From assembly GCA_018296165.2 (NCBI GenBank), contig JACKQL020000059.1:186001-250000 (forward strand): DNA of 64,000 bases, read 5' to 3'. The notes beneath the pieces were generated by a model that was not told the origin of the DNA, searched no databases, and saw nothing but the letters and a program-made list of their open reading frames with translations. The first letter of the stretch is position 1; each line of letters begins with the position of its first letter. The DNA comes from Termitomyces sp. T153. Lineage: Eukaryota; Basidiomycota; Agaricomycetes; Agaricales; Lyophyllaceae. This document shows positions 18,583-31,322 of this stretch, piece after piece. The translations under genes and the position numbers were made by a program.

Positions 18583-20871
18583 ATGCCCAATTCCTCGAAA
18601 TTCCGGACTATCAACATCTGGCAGCAGCGAACACTCAAAGTAGATTGGCTCGACAACTTGATAATTACCGCTGGAGTAGTTCGCGATGCCAGTGACTTAA
18701 TACCCTTCCCTTATTTGAAACTAGCTGCGGGAATCGTAGTCCAGGTGTTGTTGAAGATACAGGTGAAATCCAGGATTGGTGTCAAACCAAACTCTGAGCT
18801 AGTGCTCACTATATGCTTCCACAGACTGTCCGCAGGCATGTCGATGACTTCAGGGATCTTTCCGAGAAACTCGTGAGAATTATCACGACTGTTCGCGATA
18901 CTGTTCGTGAATGGCCTCAAGATCAAAGCCTGCCTACCGACTTTGTCCATCGCTGCTCGAATTTTGTAAAGTACTTACCTGAATTCAAATCTACATGGTA
19001 AAACATGGTTAATTGATATCTCTCCTCTCAGTCAGCTCTTGACTCTACAGACTGGAATCGATGAACTTGTCCGTCAAAATGGTTCTTGGACCCGCTTTTT
19101 AAGAACAACAAAGATCCTCGATGCAATCGCGCGGTATAAAGAACAAATTACTGACATGCGATCGGACTTTACAGTATGTTCATTTTTTACTTTTTCCTCC
19201 ATACCGCCTCTCAACTACATAGCTTGAGGTTGTCATCCGCATATATATGAAGGGGGCAGAAGGACAGCGGCCCCGTCATCTGGTTCATTGCTTCTACATT
19301 CTTGATGCTACCAACAAAATCCTCAATGTGCCAATGGATTGGTGTTCTAGCTTCAATGTATCGAATCTGTCCTATAGATACACCTGAAACTGATTCTGTC
19401 TATTTTTGACAGGCGCTCGAGAACCTCATCAAATACCGGTTCCGCGAGCATTCTGGACATGAGGTGATTGAAAGGGGAAGTTTTGCCTTGTCCCTCCAAA
19501 GAGCAGATGACATATGGCGGAGGCTGTATGAACACAATTTGGATGAATGGCTTCCTCTCATTGAGCCTGGCATGACCATTACCATGGACATCTATTTCCA
19601 AGACAAGTCATATGGAAAGCCCAACAATCCATTGTGCCCATCTTGTCATTATTCATGTGCAAGAGGCTCCTTTGGGGAGTATATTGAGTGGTATTTGATG
19701 GTCCCATGCATTTTATGGCATCCATTCTGACTTTTGTTAGCTCCCGATGTGAAACACTAGTTCACAATTGGGCCTGTGATGTAGATGTACCATTGCATGT
19801 CAACCAAGACACAGATGAGGTGGCCATATCTGAGTCAGCCATACTCACAGGACCATTGGCCCCATCCAAGTGGCTAGGGACAAACTCAAGCAATCTCAGT
19901 GCACAGGGACTGCATGTGTATGACAACAATCCTCAAGATCCTCACCAATTCTTTCGCCGTTTTTGGGTACCCTCACCAGGTAATAAGATTCTCAAAGTCA
20001 TTCATACTGTATTTTTGCTTTATCATGCTTCCAGTCTTTCATGTACCATCTCCACTCCACTCGGCAATACAGAAAAATAATTCAGACACTGTTAGACATT
20101 TATTAGAGGGGAGTGCTGATGTGAATGATGCTGAAGGTGAGAATGGACAGTCTTGGAAATTCTTGTTCTGACTTCCACACTTGTAGATCACTCCCAACGA
20201 ACTTCGCTTCACCTTGCAGCATGGTTTGGACACTCAGATGTTGTTCAATTTTTGTTGAATCACAATGTTGATGTGAATGCTAGAGGTGGGGATGCACAGT
20301 CTTTGAAAGCCTTGGCCTGACTTCACACACTTGTAGATCACTCCCAAAAAACTCCACTTCACCTTGCAGCATGGTTAGGACACTTGGACATTGTTCAATT
20401 TTTGTTGAAATATGATGCTGATGTGCATGCTAGAGGTGAAGATACACAGTTTTGAAGTTCTTGGCCCGACTTACACACTTACAGACTGTGATGGACAAAC
20501 TCCACTTTATCTTGCAGCACTGCGTGGACATTTGGACACTGCTGAACTTTTGTTGAATCACAATGCTGATGTAAATGCTAGAGGTGGGGATGCACAGTTT
20601 GGAAAATTCTTGGCCTGACTTCCACACTTCTAGATCGGCAGGAAAGAAACCCACTTCACCTTGCGGCACAGTTTGGAGAGTTGGAGACCGTTAAACTTTT
20701 GTTAAAACATGATGCTGATGTGCATGCTAGAGGTGAGGATGCACAGTTTTCAAAATACTTGGCCTGACTTACACACTTGCAGACTGTGATGCAGAAACCC
20801 CACTTGACTGTGCGAGACGAGAAAAATGCTCAAACGTTGTCAATCATTTGTTGGGTCAAATGAATGCTTGA
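18583..20871 (+). CDS. ULD / zinc-ribbon / ankyrin-repeat protein, copy B
   Basis: It has the same architecture as copy A: MPNSS start, helical N-terminal domain, ubiquitin-like domain, and a CPSC ... C-x2-C ribbon whose second half reads CSRC after splicing. Six ankyrin exons follow: 20035-20136, 20187-20285, 20337-20435, 20485-20583, 20634-20732 and 20783-20871. All internal ones are 99 nt and phase 1, with 49-51 nt introns. TGA at WHPF falls inside the conserved 51-nt intron and is not a defect. I see no inactivating change. The C-terminus (LLGQMNA) is shared with C but differs from A. Confidence 0.75.
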
Positions 20872-21329
20872 TAGTAAGGCCCAAGATTGTCGTAAAATCC
20901 ATTTTATATTGAATGACCCCCCTTACACAGCCTTTCAAGTCCAGCAGTTGAATAAAGGTGAAATGGCATCCTGTCTCAGCCAAGATATCATCATTACTTG
21001 AATATGTAGCATCAGTTCAGAACAGTCATGTACAGCTTTCATCACTGTCATTTCCTTTAGTCTTGAGATAAGCAACGACAGTTCATTACAATAGATTCCA
21101 CATGTTGACAGGGTATACCCTCTAGCTGACCCACCATTAGACCTTCTCACAACATGATCTGCATCATTGCATAGCTTCGCATGAATGCATTGCCCCTTCT
21201 ACACCCGACCTGCACCAACTGACCCCACGCGCCACACTCTTAAGCGGTTTGTCAAATTTGGAACGTCCCTGTCAAACTCTCAGACGCTCGTCATTCCTAC
21301 CCGTACACCATGCAAGGTACGTCGCCCCT

Positions 21330-22535
21330 ACTCATGCACCGACGCCACGCCACGCTCACCCTCCCCAAACTGACCTACGGTCTCCTTGCCACGCTCTCAA
21401 GGTCCTCGTCCCTCGTCCTCGGAGTCGACACGATCATCCGTCAGGAGGTGGAGTCGGCAAGTATCAGGCTAGCGCTGCGTGGCGTGAGGGTGATTGTGAG
21501 CTTTGACATGTGTATTGGAGTCGTTTTGGTTTGGGGTTCTGGGTGTGGTGGGTGGGTTGAGGAAGGGAAGGGGGAAGACTCAGTGGAGGAAGGAGAAGAT
21601 GGGGAGGGGGGAGCAGAGAGCTTTTGTTTAGACTTGAAGAAACAAAGGAAGAGGTTTGATACTGATTTTGTTGTAGGAGCTGGCGAAGGTTTGTTTGTGT
21701 GGAGGGTTGATGCTGAGGCGTCCGTGGAGTGGGAGCGGAAGCGGGAAGTTGAAGGGAGGGGAGGGTTGACTATGTTGAGCTGGCCGGGAATAGACGAAGT
21801 TTTGACTCCGTGTCGGGTTCCTGTTGTAGTTGGGAGGGAACTAGAAGAAGAGATTAGTTTTGAAACTTGGAATAGATTTATAAAGTAGCAGAATACATAC
21901 CCAACGTATCATTCGACGTCCTCGCCTGCATACTTCCATTCTCCTCTAATAAATCTCCAGAGCTACCAAGACAGATTACCCCGCTTTGCACTCCGTACAC
22001 CCTCACCAGATCCTCGAGGGTCGCCCGAGGCTGCGCATGATCGAACAAATCCTTATACGCCTCACAAGTGTCGTCTGCCCATACGCCCTCACGTACTTTG
22101 AGCGCGATAAATTTATCGAAGATGACTGTCTCATGTTGGATCGTGCTTGCGGAGACGCGTGCTGATGTTGATTTTGATTTCATGAGGGATCGGTGCATAC
22201 GGACTCGAATTCACCGTTTGGACTTGCGGCGCAGATAGTGGAAACAGATCACTTGTATACGGTGCCATTACAAGTTGATCATATGCTGGAATATGCGTCG
22301 AGCGCAAAACGTGCATGCATGCTGCATAGAATGTTCGGTCAACAAGACGCAGGGAGATTGAGAGCCAGTAGAGAGTTTTGCGCTGACGAGCGGGTTTGGG
22401 GAGGCCTGGAAGGGAAGATTGTGGGAAAGTGAGGTAGATTACGTGCAGAAGGATGTGGGGGGGCAAGGTGGATAGTGATGTGGGTATCATTAGAAGAGAA
22501 GTAGGTGGAGGTGGGGCTTTAATGTCGAGGATCAT
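21330..22535 (-). pseudogene. F-box-like gene copy B, frameshifted
   Basis: The start codon (22535, MILDIKAPPPPTSLL) and F-box-like N-terminus are intact. This copy shows the exact uninterrupted target of the retrotransposon found in copy A. The frame then shifts near 22180, where a base present in copies A and C is missing, and shifts back before STIQHETVIFDKF. The C-terminal block has an in-frame TGA near 21440. It is probably inactive, unless sequencing error explains the indels. The GA/CT-rich middle (21540-21840) gives long open frames on both strands and should not be read as a separate gene. Confidence 0.6.
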
Positions 22536-23662
22536 GAGAGTCGTGAAGAGATGTAGTAAGGTACGGAAGTTCACACTAGGTTATTTTTTGCCGAACCAAT
22601 GTAACTTGAGAGACCTTAAGGTCACGACAATCACGTGTGAGATCAGTTGAAACGGCGCATGATCCGCTTCACGCGATCCTATACGCCCTATACGCGTCAC
22701 CCCCCACTCGTTATTCTGTTAGGCCGGAAGATAGTTCATTCTTACTATACTCTTACGTACAGTCTGCCTACTATATAAGATGATTCGACTTGTATCCTAG
22801 GCCCCAATTTTTTTCAATACTAGGACTTACAACTGTTTCTTTGAAAGACTCAGTTTAATCTCTTGCAACGTTACCGTGTATCACATGCTACGGTCACAAA
22901 TTTTGAACAGGATCACTTCTTAGCTTTTTTATTTTATTCTCGTCACTGAACGTCGCTGGCCTGATCTTCGTCCTCAATGTGTGCGTACGTTTTAAAAATG
23001 AGGTTCATTGATTTGTCGAAATCGATTCGAGATAACTCTAGCAAAATCTGAACAGCACTGGATTGAACTGCATTTCAAGTGTTCAATGAAAAAATCTTTC
23101 TTGTGCCCAGATAGGAAGACCGAACCTTCCAGCAAGCATTCTCGCCAGATTATCAAGATCTTCTCATGCTGGCGACGATCAATACCACCAGACAACACTG
23201 AAAAAATAATCTGGAAAGCTCAGAAAGGCTATAGCCTGGTCTTATGGGGTCACTACATCCATTTCCAGCCAGCATTCTCGCCGGTTTATCAAGATCTTCT
23301 CATGCTGGCAATGCTCAATACCGCCAAACAACACTTAAAATAACTTGGAAAGCTCAGAAAGGCTGTGGCCTGGTTTTTCTCGGTCACTACAGGGTTACTT
23401 ACTAATCTTTGCTATTTTCAATAACTCATGGGCATAGGTTGGCTAGGCTCAGTTAAGGACGGCGCTGACTTTATGACGTCGAATTTTCATTGATAATGAC
23501 CCGATGACTTGAACCGTAACACTACGCCCGCAATGATATGACACAGTCTTTCAATTTTCACGGCCATATGCACAGCCTCATGTCAAGTTATAATTCGGTA
23601 AGAGACTAGTGAACCCACGAACGACATCCCACGTCCTTGCTTTTGTCACCAGTGGATCAATT
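22536..23662. promoter_or_regulatory. Divergent promoter between F-box B and ankyrin C
   Basis: Near-identical duplicate of 17398-18582, with the same TATATAA (22772-22778) and the CACGTG element. Differences are scattered substitutions and one shorter segment near 22575-22610. Confidence 0.5.
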
Positions 23663-26101
23663 ATGCCCAATTACTCGAAATTCCTTGCTATCAAGATCTG
23701 GCAACAGTCAAGACTAAAAGTAGACTGGCTCGACAACTTGATAATTACCGTTGGAGTAGTTCGCGATGCCAGTGACTTAATACCCTTCCCTTATTTGAAA
23801 CTAGCTGCGGGAATCGTAGTCCAGGTGTTGTTGAAGATACAGGTGAAGTCTAGGCTTGGTGTCAAACTAGACTCTAAGCTAGTATTTACTATATGCTCCC
23901 ACAGACTGTCCGCAGGCATGTCGATGACTTCAGGGATCTTTCCGAGAAACTCGTGAGAATTATCACGACTGTTCGCGATACTGTTCGTGAATGGCCTCAA
24001 GATCAAAGCCTGCCTACCGACTTTGTCCATCGCTGCTCGAATTTTGTAAAGTACTTACCTGAATTCAAATCTACATGGTAAAACATGGTTAATTGATATC
24101 TCTCCTCTCAGTCAGCTCTTGACTCTACAGACTGGAATCGATGAACTTGTCCGTCAAAATGGTTCTTGGACCCGCTTTTTAAGAACAACAAAGATCCTCG
24201 ATGCAATCGCGCGGTATAAAGAACAAATTACTGACATGCGATCGGACTTTACAGTATGTTCATTTTTTACTTTTTACTCCATACCGCCTCTCAGCTACAA
24301 AGCTTGATGTCATCATCCGCATATATATGAAGGGGGCGGAAAGACACCGACCTCGTCATCTGGTCCATTGCTTCTACATTCTTGATGCAACCAACAAAAT
24401 CCTCCATGTGCCGATGGATTGGTGTTCTAGCTTTAATGTATCGAATCTGTCCTATCAGGGCTAGATACACCTCAAACTAATCCTGTCTATTCTTCAACAG
24501 GCCCTTGAGAACCTCATCAAATACCGGTTCCGCGAGCATTCTGGACATGCGATGGTTGAGAGAGGAAATTCTACCTTGTCCATCCAAAGAGGAGGCAAAA
24601 TGTCACAGAGGCTGTATGAGGACAATTCGGATGATTGGCTCCCTCTCATTGAGCCTGACATTACCATTACCATGGATATCTATTTTGAAGACAAGTCATA
24701 TGGAAAGCCCAACAATCCAATGTGCCCATCTTGTCATTATCCATGTGCAAGGGGCTCCATTGAGCAGTATATTGAGTGGTATTTGATGTTCCCATGCATT
24801 CTATGGCATCCATTCTGACTTTTTGTTAGCCCCCAATGTGAAACACTAGTTAGCAATTGGTCCTATGATTTAGATGTACCATTGCATGACCAAGACACAG
24901 ATGAGGTGGCTACATCTGAGCCAGCCATACTCATGCGACCATCGGTCCCATCCAACTTGCCAGGAAACTCAAACAATCTCAGTGCACAGGGACTGCATGT
25001 GAATGACAACAATCCACAGAATCCTCACCAATTTTTTCGCCGTTTTCAGGTTCCCACAGGAGGTAATAACATTCTGAAAGTCATTCATACTGTATTTATA
25101 ATTGATCATGCTTCCAGTCTGCCATGTACTACCTGCACTTCACTCTGCCGTATGGGAAAAGAATTTGGACACTGTTAGACATTTATTAGAGGAAAATGCT
25201 GATGTAAATGCTGCTAAAAGTGAGGATGTATAATCTTGAAAACTTCTAGGCCTAACTTCCACAAACATGTAGATCACCAGGGGAAAACTCCACTTCATGT
25301 TGCAGCATCGAAAGGACACTTGGACATTGCTGAACTTTTGTTGAATCACAATGCTGATGTGCATGCTGGAGGTGAGTATGTATAGTCTTGAAAATTCTCA
25401 GTCTGATTTCCACACATGCAGATTACCGGGGAAGAACCCCACTTCATGCTGCAGCATTGCATGGAGACTTGGACATCACTGTACTTTTGTTGAATCACAA
25501 TGCTGATGTGCATGCAAGAAGTGAGGATACACAGTCTTGAAAAGTCTTGGCATGACTTCCACACTTGCAGACAGTGAGGGACAAACCCCACTTTACCTCG
25601 CAGTGTTAGGACACTTGAACATTGTTCAATTTTTGTTGAAACATGATGCTGACATACATGCTAGAGGTGAGGATGCACAGTTTTGAAAATTCTTGGCCTG
25701 ACTTACACACTTACAGACTGTCATGGACAAACCCCCCTTCATCTTGCAGTAGGTTGGGGACACTTGGACATTGTTCGATTTTTGTTGAATCACAATGTTG
25801 ATGTGAATGCTAGAGGTGAGGATGGATAGTCTTGGAAAGTCACGACCTGACTTCCACACTTACAGATCAGCGGCAGAAAACTCCACTTCACATTGCAGCA
25901 TCGTGGGGAAACTTGGAGGCCTTTAAACTTTTGTTGAAACATAATGCTGATGTGCATGCTAGAGGTGAGGATGCACAGTTTTCAATTCTTGGCCTGACTT
26001 ACACACTTGCAGACTGTGATGGAGAAAACCCACTTGACTGCGCAAGAGGGGAAAAACACTCAAACGTTGTCAATTATTTGTTGGGTCAAATGAATGCTTG
26101 A
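23663..26101 (+). CDS. ULD / zinc-ribbon / ankyrin-repeat protein, copy C (seven repeats)
   Basis: It resembles copies A and B but has seven ankyrin exons: 25118-25219, 25273-25371, 25422-25520, 25571-25666, 25717-25815, 25866-25964 and 26013-26101. The fourth is 96 nt, one codon short, which removes a residue before GHLNIV. Introns are 48-53 nt and near-identical in sequence. The zinc ribbon reads MCPSCHYPC, then CPQC after the intron. The extra repeat relative to A and B shows recent exon-intron module gain or loss. The first exons are very close to copy B. No disabling change is seen. Confidence 0.73.
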
Positions 26102-26585
26102 TAGTAAGGCCCAAGATTGTTGTAACATCCATTCTATATAGAATGACCCCTCACACAGCCTTTCAAGTCCAGCAGTTGAATGAAGGTGAAATTACATCCT
26201 TCTTCAATCAAGATATCATCATTGTGAAACATTCAGTACTTCAATATGTAGCTTCAGTTCAGAACAATCATGTACAGCTTTCATCCTTGCTATTTCCTCT
26301 AGTCTTGAGATAGGCAACATCAGTTCTGTACAATAGAATCCATGCGTCAACAGGGTATATATATCAATTGAGCTCAAGTTCCACCCTCTCAGTAACTGAC
26401 CCACCATTGAACCTTCTCCACAACACAATCTGCATCAATACATAGCTTCGCATGAATGCATTGCTCCTCATACCACCTAACCCGCACCAACTGGCCTGCG
26501 CCATATTTCATCTCTCAACGCTCCAACCAATCTCCCCGTCTCACTGTAAGCGGTTCCCCACCTATGTCTCAACAGCCCCTCATCC

Positions 26586-27810
26586 CTAATCATGCACCGA
26601 CGCCACGTCACGCTCACCCTCCCCCAACTGACCCACCAATCTCCTTGCCACACTCTCAAGGTCATCGTCCCTCGTCCTCAGAGTTGACACGATTGTCTGT
26701 CGGGAGGTCAAGTCGGCAAGTATGAGACTCACGCTGCGTGGTGTGAGGGTGATTGTGAGGTTTGACATAGGTATTGGGGTGGTTTTGGTTTGAGGTTCTG
26801 GGTATGGTGGGTGGGTTGAGGAAGAGAAAGAGGAAGAAGACTCGGTGGAGGAAGGAGAAGATGGGGAGGGGGCAAAAGAGGGCTTTTGTCGGAATTTGAG
26901 AACAGGAAGAGGTCTGATACTGATTTTGTTGTCGGAGCTGGTGAAGGTTTGTTTGTGTGGAGGGTTGATGCTGAGGCGTCCGTGGAGTGGGAACGGAACT
27001 GGAAGTTGAAGGGAGTGGAGGGGTAAGTATGTTGAGCCAGCCAGGAATAGATGAGGTTTTGACTCCGTGTACGGTTCCTGTTGTGGTTGGGAGGGAACCG
27101 GAAGAACAGATTAGTTTTGGAACTTGAATAAATTTTTGATATAACAGAATACACACCCAATGTATCATTCGACGTCCTCGCCTGCATAATCACACTTCCA
27201 TTTCCCTCTAGTAATTCTCCAGAACTACCAACACAGATTACCCCGCTTTGCACTCCATACACCCTCACTAGATCCTCGAGCCTCGCACAAGGCTGCACAT
27301 GATCAAACAAATCCTTATACGCTTCATCCCTCTCAAGATGAAGCTCTGGATTGTCTGCCCATACATCCCCATGTACTTTGAGCACAATAAATATATCGTG
27401 GATGACTGTCTCATGTTGGATCATGCTTAGCAGAGACGCGTGCTGATGTTGATTTTGATTTCATGGAGGGATCGGCACATATGGATTCGAATTCACCATT
27501 GGGACTTGCAGCGCAAGTAATGGAAATGGATCACTTGTATACGGTGCCCTTACAAGTTGATAATATGCTGGAATATGCGTCGAGCACAGAAGGTGCATGC
27601 ATGCTGCATAGAATGTTCGGTCAACGAGACGCAGGGAGATTGAGAGCCAGTAGAGAGTTTTGCGCTGACGAGCGAGTTTGGGGAGGTCTGGTAGGTAATA
27701 TTGTGAGAACGTGAGGTAGATTATGTGCAGAAGGATGTGTGGGGGAAGGATGGATAGTGTGGGTGTGATTTGGGGGCCGTCAGAAAAGGAGAAGTAGGGT
27801 GGAGGCGAGG
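26586..27810 (-). pseudogene. F-box-like gene copy C, decayed
   Basis: It has the same F-box-like N-terminus (LPPHILLHIIYLTF, RQRKTLYWLSISLRLVDRTFY), YGVQSGVICVGSSGELLE, and the C-terminal LTITLTPRSVSLILAD block. The start codon used by copy B is GTG here (ATG lost). A TGA replaces the codon after APIPP (about 27460). All three F-box copies therefore carry disabling changes, while all three ankyrin partners stay open. Confidence 0.6.
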
Positions 27811-28239
27811 CTTCAGTGTCGAGAATCACGAGAGTCAAGAAGAGGAAGAGATGTAGTAAAGTACAGAATTAAAAGAGAGTTGTACTGTGGACCTCTCGAG
27901 GCTGTGGGTGAGCGGAGATAGCTGGCCGAGGCGGATATGCAATTGTTCGAGGGTTATTTTCTGTGGAACCAATGTAAGAGACCTTGAGGGTCATGACGAT
28001 CACGTGTGAGATCAGTTTAACAGCACATGATCCACTTCATGGCAATATCCTCGTTATTTCATCAATCCAAAAAGTAGTTCATTATAACTATACTATTGGG
28101 TACAGTCTGCCCACTATAGAAGTGTCTGACCTGTATCTTAGGGCCCAATTCTTTCAATACTAGGACTTACAACTGTTCCTTTGAAAGACTCAGCTTATTC
28201 TCTTTGCAAGTCTATCACATGCTACGGTCACATATTTTG
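27811..28239. other. Remnant of the divergent promoter beside copy C
   Basis: It aligns with the start of 17398-18582 (GTCGAGAATCACGAGAGTC ... CTCTCGAGGCTGTGGGTGAG ... GATCACGTGTGAGATCAG) up to the LINE insertion at 28240, and continues after it at 29556-29600. The TATA box is altered (CTATAGAAG). Confidence 0.6.
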
Positions 28240-28255
28240 AACAGGAAAACTTCTT
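28240..28255. repeat. 16-bp target-site duplication of the LINE (left copy)
   Basis: AACAGGAAAACTTCTT here is repeated exactly at 29540-29555. Copy B has AACAGGATCACTTCTT once at the same place, which gives the empty site. Confidence 0.9.
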
Positions 28256-29539
28256 CTTTTTTTTTTTTTGGTGTAGCGTTTGGGATGGAACTATGACTGA
28301 CGCCAAAGTTGTCTCCATAGGACCCACGGTTGTCACAGGGGATCAAAACCCCATGTTGTCAGATTGAACTTTCTCACTTTCTCCACCACCAAGGAAATGC
28401 CTTACGCACTGAGTGTGGGACTCAGGGACTTCCTGACTCATGGTTGATCTCCACCTACATACTACCCTACCCCCATTTCTTCTTCCCCTACACCATGAGT
28501 TGGACCTATACCCACTAAAACCCCAGAACTTACTGTCCAGTCTTTTGGCAGTTTTGATTTGTTTTTGAGGACACCTTCCCAGGTTCTCAAAACAACAGAT
28601 TTCAGTATTGCTTTGGGCCCGTACTTAGGGCTTGACATTCCTATATCTAGGGCTAATCTGTCACTCATTGTTTGCTGCCATCTGTTCCAGATTTTGTCCT
28701 TGGAGAAGAGGGTATTCTGGTTCTGAATTACCCTCTTGCACCTTAGTTTCCATATAAGATAGGCTGATTCAATCATTAGAATCTTATACAGCCTCGCGTA
28801 CCCCGGTAGCAGGCCACCCTCTGGTTCCTTGAAGACCACTTGCGGGGCTGCTAGGACAGTGCCCAGGATGGGCTGGAACCAAAAATCTTGGTTCTTCTTT
28901 CTCCATAGCCATTTCATTAACTGCCATATTTCTGTTTGGCCAAGGGACTCACACTTTGTAAGGATGTGGTCCATGGATTCTATAGTATGGCAGTGCTTGC
29001 ACAGTGTGCATTCTTGGAGCTCAGCATTGAAGTTTGGTCATAGCCAGTGATCCCCAATCATATATGCATCATGCGTTGCCATCCATAGGAAGTACCTTTC
29101 CTGCCTTGAGAAGTCTTTGTGTCTCAGTTTTTCCAGATCAACTTTGAGGTTGTTTGTGTCCCAAAGAGTTCCTCTGCGCACTCTTTGATGTGTTCAATAT
29201 TCTGCTTGGTCTTTGTCCAGGCTGGTCTCTTAATTTTCCTCTGTTTTGCACAAATTGCTTTGTAGGCTAAAGACTGCATTATTTTGGACAGCTTTGCACC
29301 TGTCACTCTCAGGGAGGCTTCTGTTGTCAGGTCAAGGTCAGTTGGATCTTTTCTTGTGGCTACATCTGCAAGATGGTCTGCACCTTCATTTCTCACCTGT
29401 CCGGAGTGGCCTTTGACCCATTTTATCTTAGTTTTAGTTCTTCTCTGTCTCAGGCGTTCAACCATGAGAGCAGCCAGTTTTTGGTTAGAGGTGTTTATAT
29501 ATCCCATGTCCTCATTCTTTTCTAGGTCCAGAGTCACCA
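28256..29539 (-). mobile_element. 5'-truncated non-LTR retrotransposon (LINE) with an RNase H domain
   Basis: The element lies on the minus strand with a 13-nt poly(A) tail (T-run 28257-28269) and 16-bp direct repeats on each side, the signature of target-primed reverse transcription. Only the C-terminal end is present: the end of an RNase H domain, then a zinc-finger-like tail. This architecture resembles Tad-type fungal LINEs. It is dead because it is truncated and broken. Confidence 0.9.
28462..29539 (-). pseudogene. LINE RNase H / zinc-finger C-terminus, broken
   Basis: The frame enters in mid-domain and reads KIKWVKGHSGQVRNEGADHLAD, the RNase H catalytic end (GH and D in place). A frameshift near 29160 leads to LEKLRHKDFSRQERYFLWM ... 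THDAYMIGDHW. A TGA (about 29040) follows, and then a CCHC-like ECTLCKHCHTIESMDHILTKCE, typical of the LINE tail. The last stop is at 28462. Confidence 0.85.
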
Positions 29540-29599
29540 AACAGGAAAACTTCTTAGCTTTCTTATTTTACTCTCGTCACTGGACGTTGTTGCTCTGAT

Positions 29600-30590
29600 C
29601 AACCAGCACCACCATTTATGTCAGTGATTCCCTCAGAAACTTTACAACTAACATCTTTAGCATATAGAACCTGTCTACGCTCAGTGCGGCTCAAGCTGCA
29701 CCTGAGTCCATTTACGAAATAGACTTGGAACCTAGTTCGGTCGCAAGAGGTATCTTTGGACCTACTACCCTGAGCGGTCATTGTTGTATCTCATTGCCAT
29801 GAGCTTCTAAGCCGGCAACACCCCCGCTGTATTTGCGGTTTCCCCGGGTTCTGTGAAGAACCGGGTTGTGTATTCCACGAAGAATGGAAGCACCATTGCC
29901 AGAGACTCGGGACAGTCTCGCAATGAGACAACCGCTGCTGGAGACCCAGAAGAGTCCTTCAACGAGGATTCTAGTGCTGACGAGTACCCTGAATTGATTA
30001 TATCAACTTCAACGTTTTCAAATTCGGCTGCCACCTTGATCTGGTCCGACGTCAATGCCTTCAACTTCCCATCATGCACTTCTGGAGGATTGAATATTCA
30101 GACCCTCGCTGCACTTTCCGTGGTCCTTGAGCCAATGCCAGCTCCAACATCACAGCACGCACCTGGACTGCCTCTAACATCTTGCAGATTTTGGCGTGGC
30201 ACCCCTGGACCTGCACTGTGAAGTCAGTTTTGATGGCCCAGAAGACCCATTCCGCTATATGTACGATCTTCGGGCGATGGCACAGACGCATTCTAGCTGT
30301 TCACGCTGCTCGGAGTTTCCATGGAAGAATCTTTTTTCAAGCTTTGTCTAAGTGTAATGCTAAGGACAGCGGTTCGCAATGCGACGCGTCAATGAGACTG
30401 AAATGGATTGGATTGTAGTTTGCTGTATATAGATACGACATATCAACATACCTGAAACGGAATGGAAAAGCTAAGGAGAGATATCTAGACTACTGGCTAC
30501 AGTATGTAGAACGATCACGTGTATATGACAGAAATGGTCCAACCAATGGGAAAGTAAGACTCCAATTCTTATATCCTGGACATTCATAGG
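29600..30590. other. Unique segment between the duplicated units
   Basis: Homology to the divergent promoter stops near 29600, and homology to the copy A upstream region starts near 30590. Between them, both strands have open frames of 60-120 codons. The plus strand 29853-30221 reads NRVVYSTKNGSTIARDSG; the minus strand 30079-29807 reads LKALTSDQIKVAAEFENVEVD. The composition is CpG-normal and unlike the decayed repeats. It may be a fragment of a host gene or of an unrecognised transposon. I cannot choose a strand. Confidence 0.3.
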
Positions 30591-31322
30591 AACGAATGAT
30601 CTATGGTACGTTGAGGCAGTGATTCGGACTTTGGTGTTCAAATTCTAATGTACCAAACATGCAAGGCGGCATCTCGACATCTGACGTCCTTCGATATCTG
30701 AGACTTAACATTCAATCAATGCCGGACATGTTGGGGATTCTCATAAGCTGATCCTCGTCCTCAATGTGTGCGTACGTTTCGAAAATGAGGGTCATTGACT
30801 TGTCGAAATCGGCTTGGGATAGTTCTAGTAAAATCTGAACAGCACTGGATTGAACTGACATTTTAAGTGTTCAATGAAAAAAAAACTACCGGATCTTTCT
30901 TGTACCCAGATAGGAAGACTGGACCTTCCAGCCAGCATTCTCGCCTAATTATCCAGATCTTCTCATGCTGGCGATGCTCAACACCGCCAAATAAATTGGA
31001 AACTCGGAAAGGCTGTAGCCTGGTTTTTCTGGGTCACTACAAGGTTACTAATCTTTGCTATTTTCAATGACTCGTGGACACATGTTGGCTAGGCTCACTT
31101 CAGGACGGCGCTGACTTCAGGACGTCGAATTTTTCATTGATATTGACCCAATAACTTGAACCATAACACTTATTTTCGGTTCTATGCCCGCAATGTTATA
31201 ACACAGCCTTTCAAGTTTTCACGGCATATGCACAGCCTCATGTCAAGTTATAAGTCAGTGAGAGACTGGTGAACCCACGAACAACATCCCACGTCCTTGC
31301 TTTTGTCACAAGTGGAACAGTT

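Noticed and set aside
18583..20871. Ankyrin copy B as a pseudogene because of TGA after WHPF and stops between repeats
   Set aside because: These stops lie in conserved GT..AG introns; spliced exons are open to the end.
21310..21888. 192-codon plus-strand frame in F-box copy B
   Set aside because: It is the complement of the Pro/Ser/Thr-rich middle of the minus-strand F-box gene; GA-rich DNA opens this frame, and it is not kept in copies A and C.
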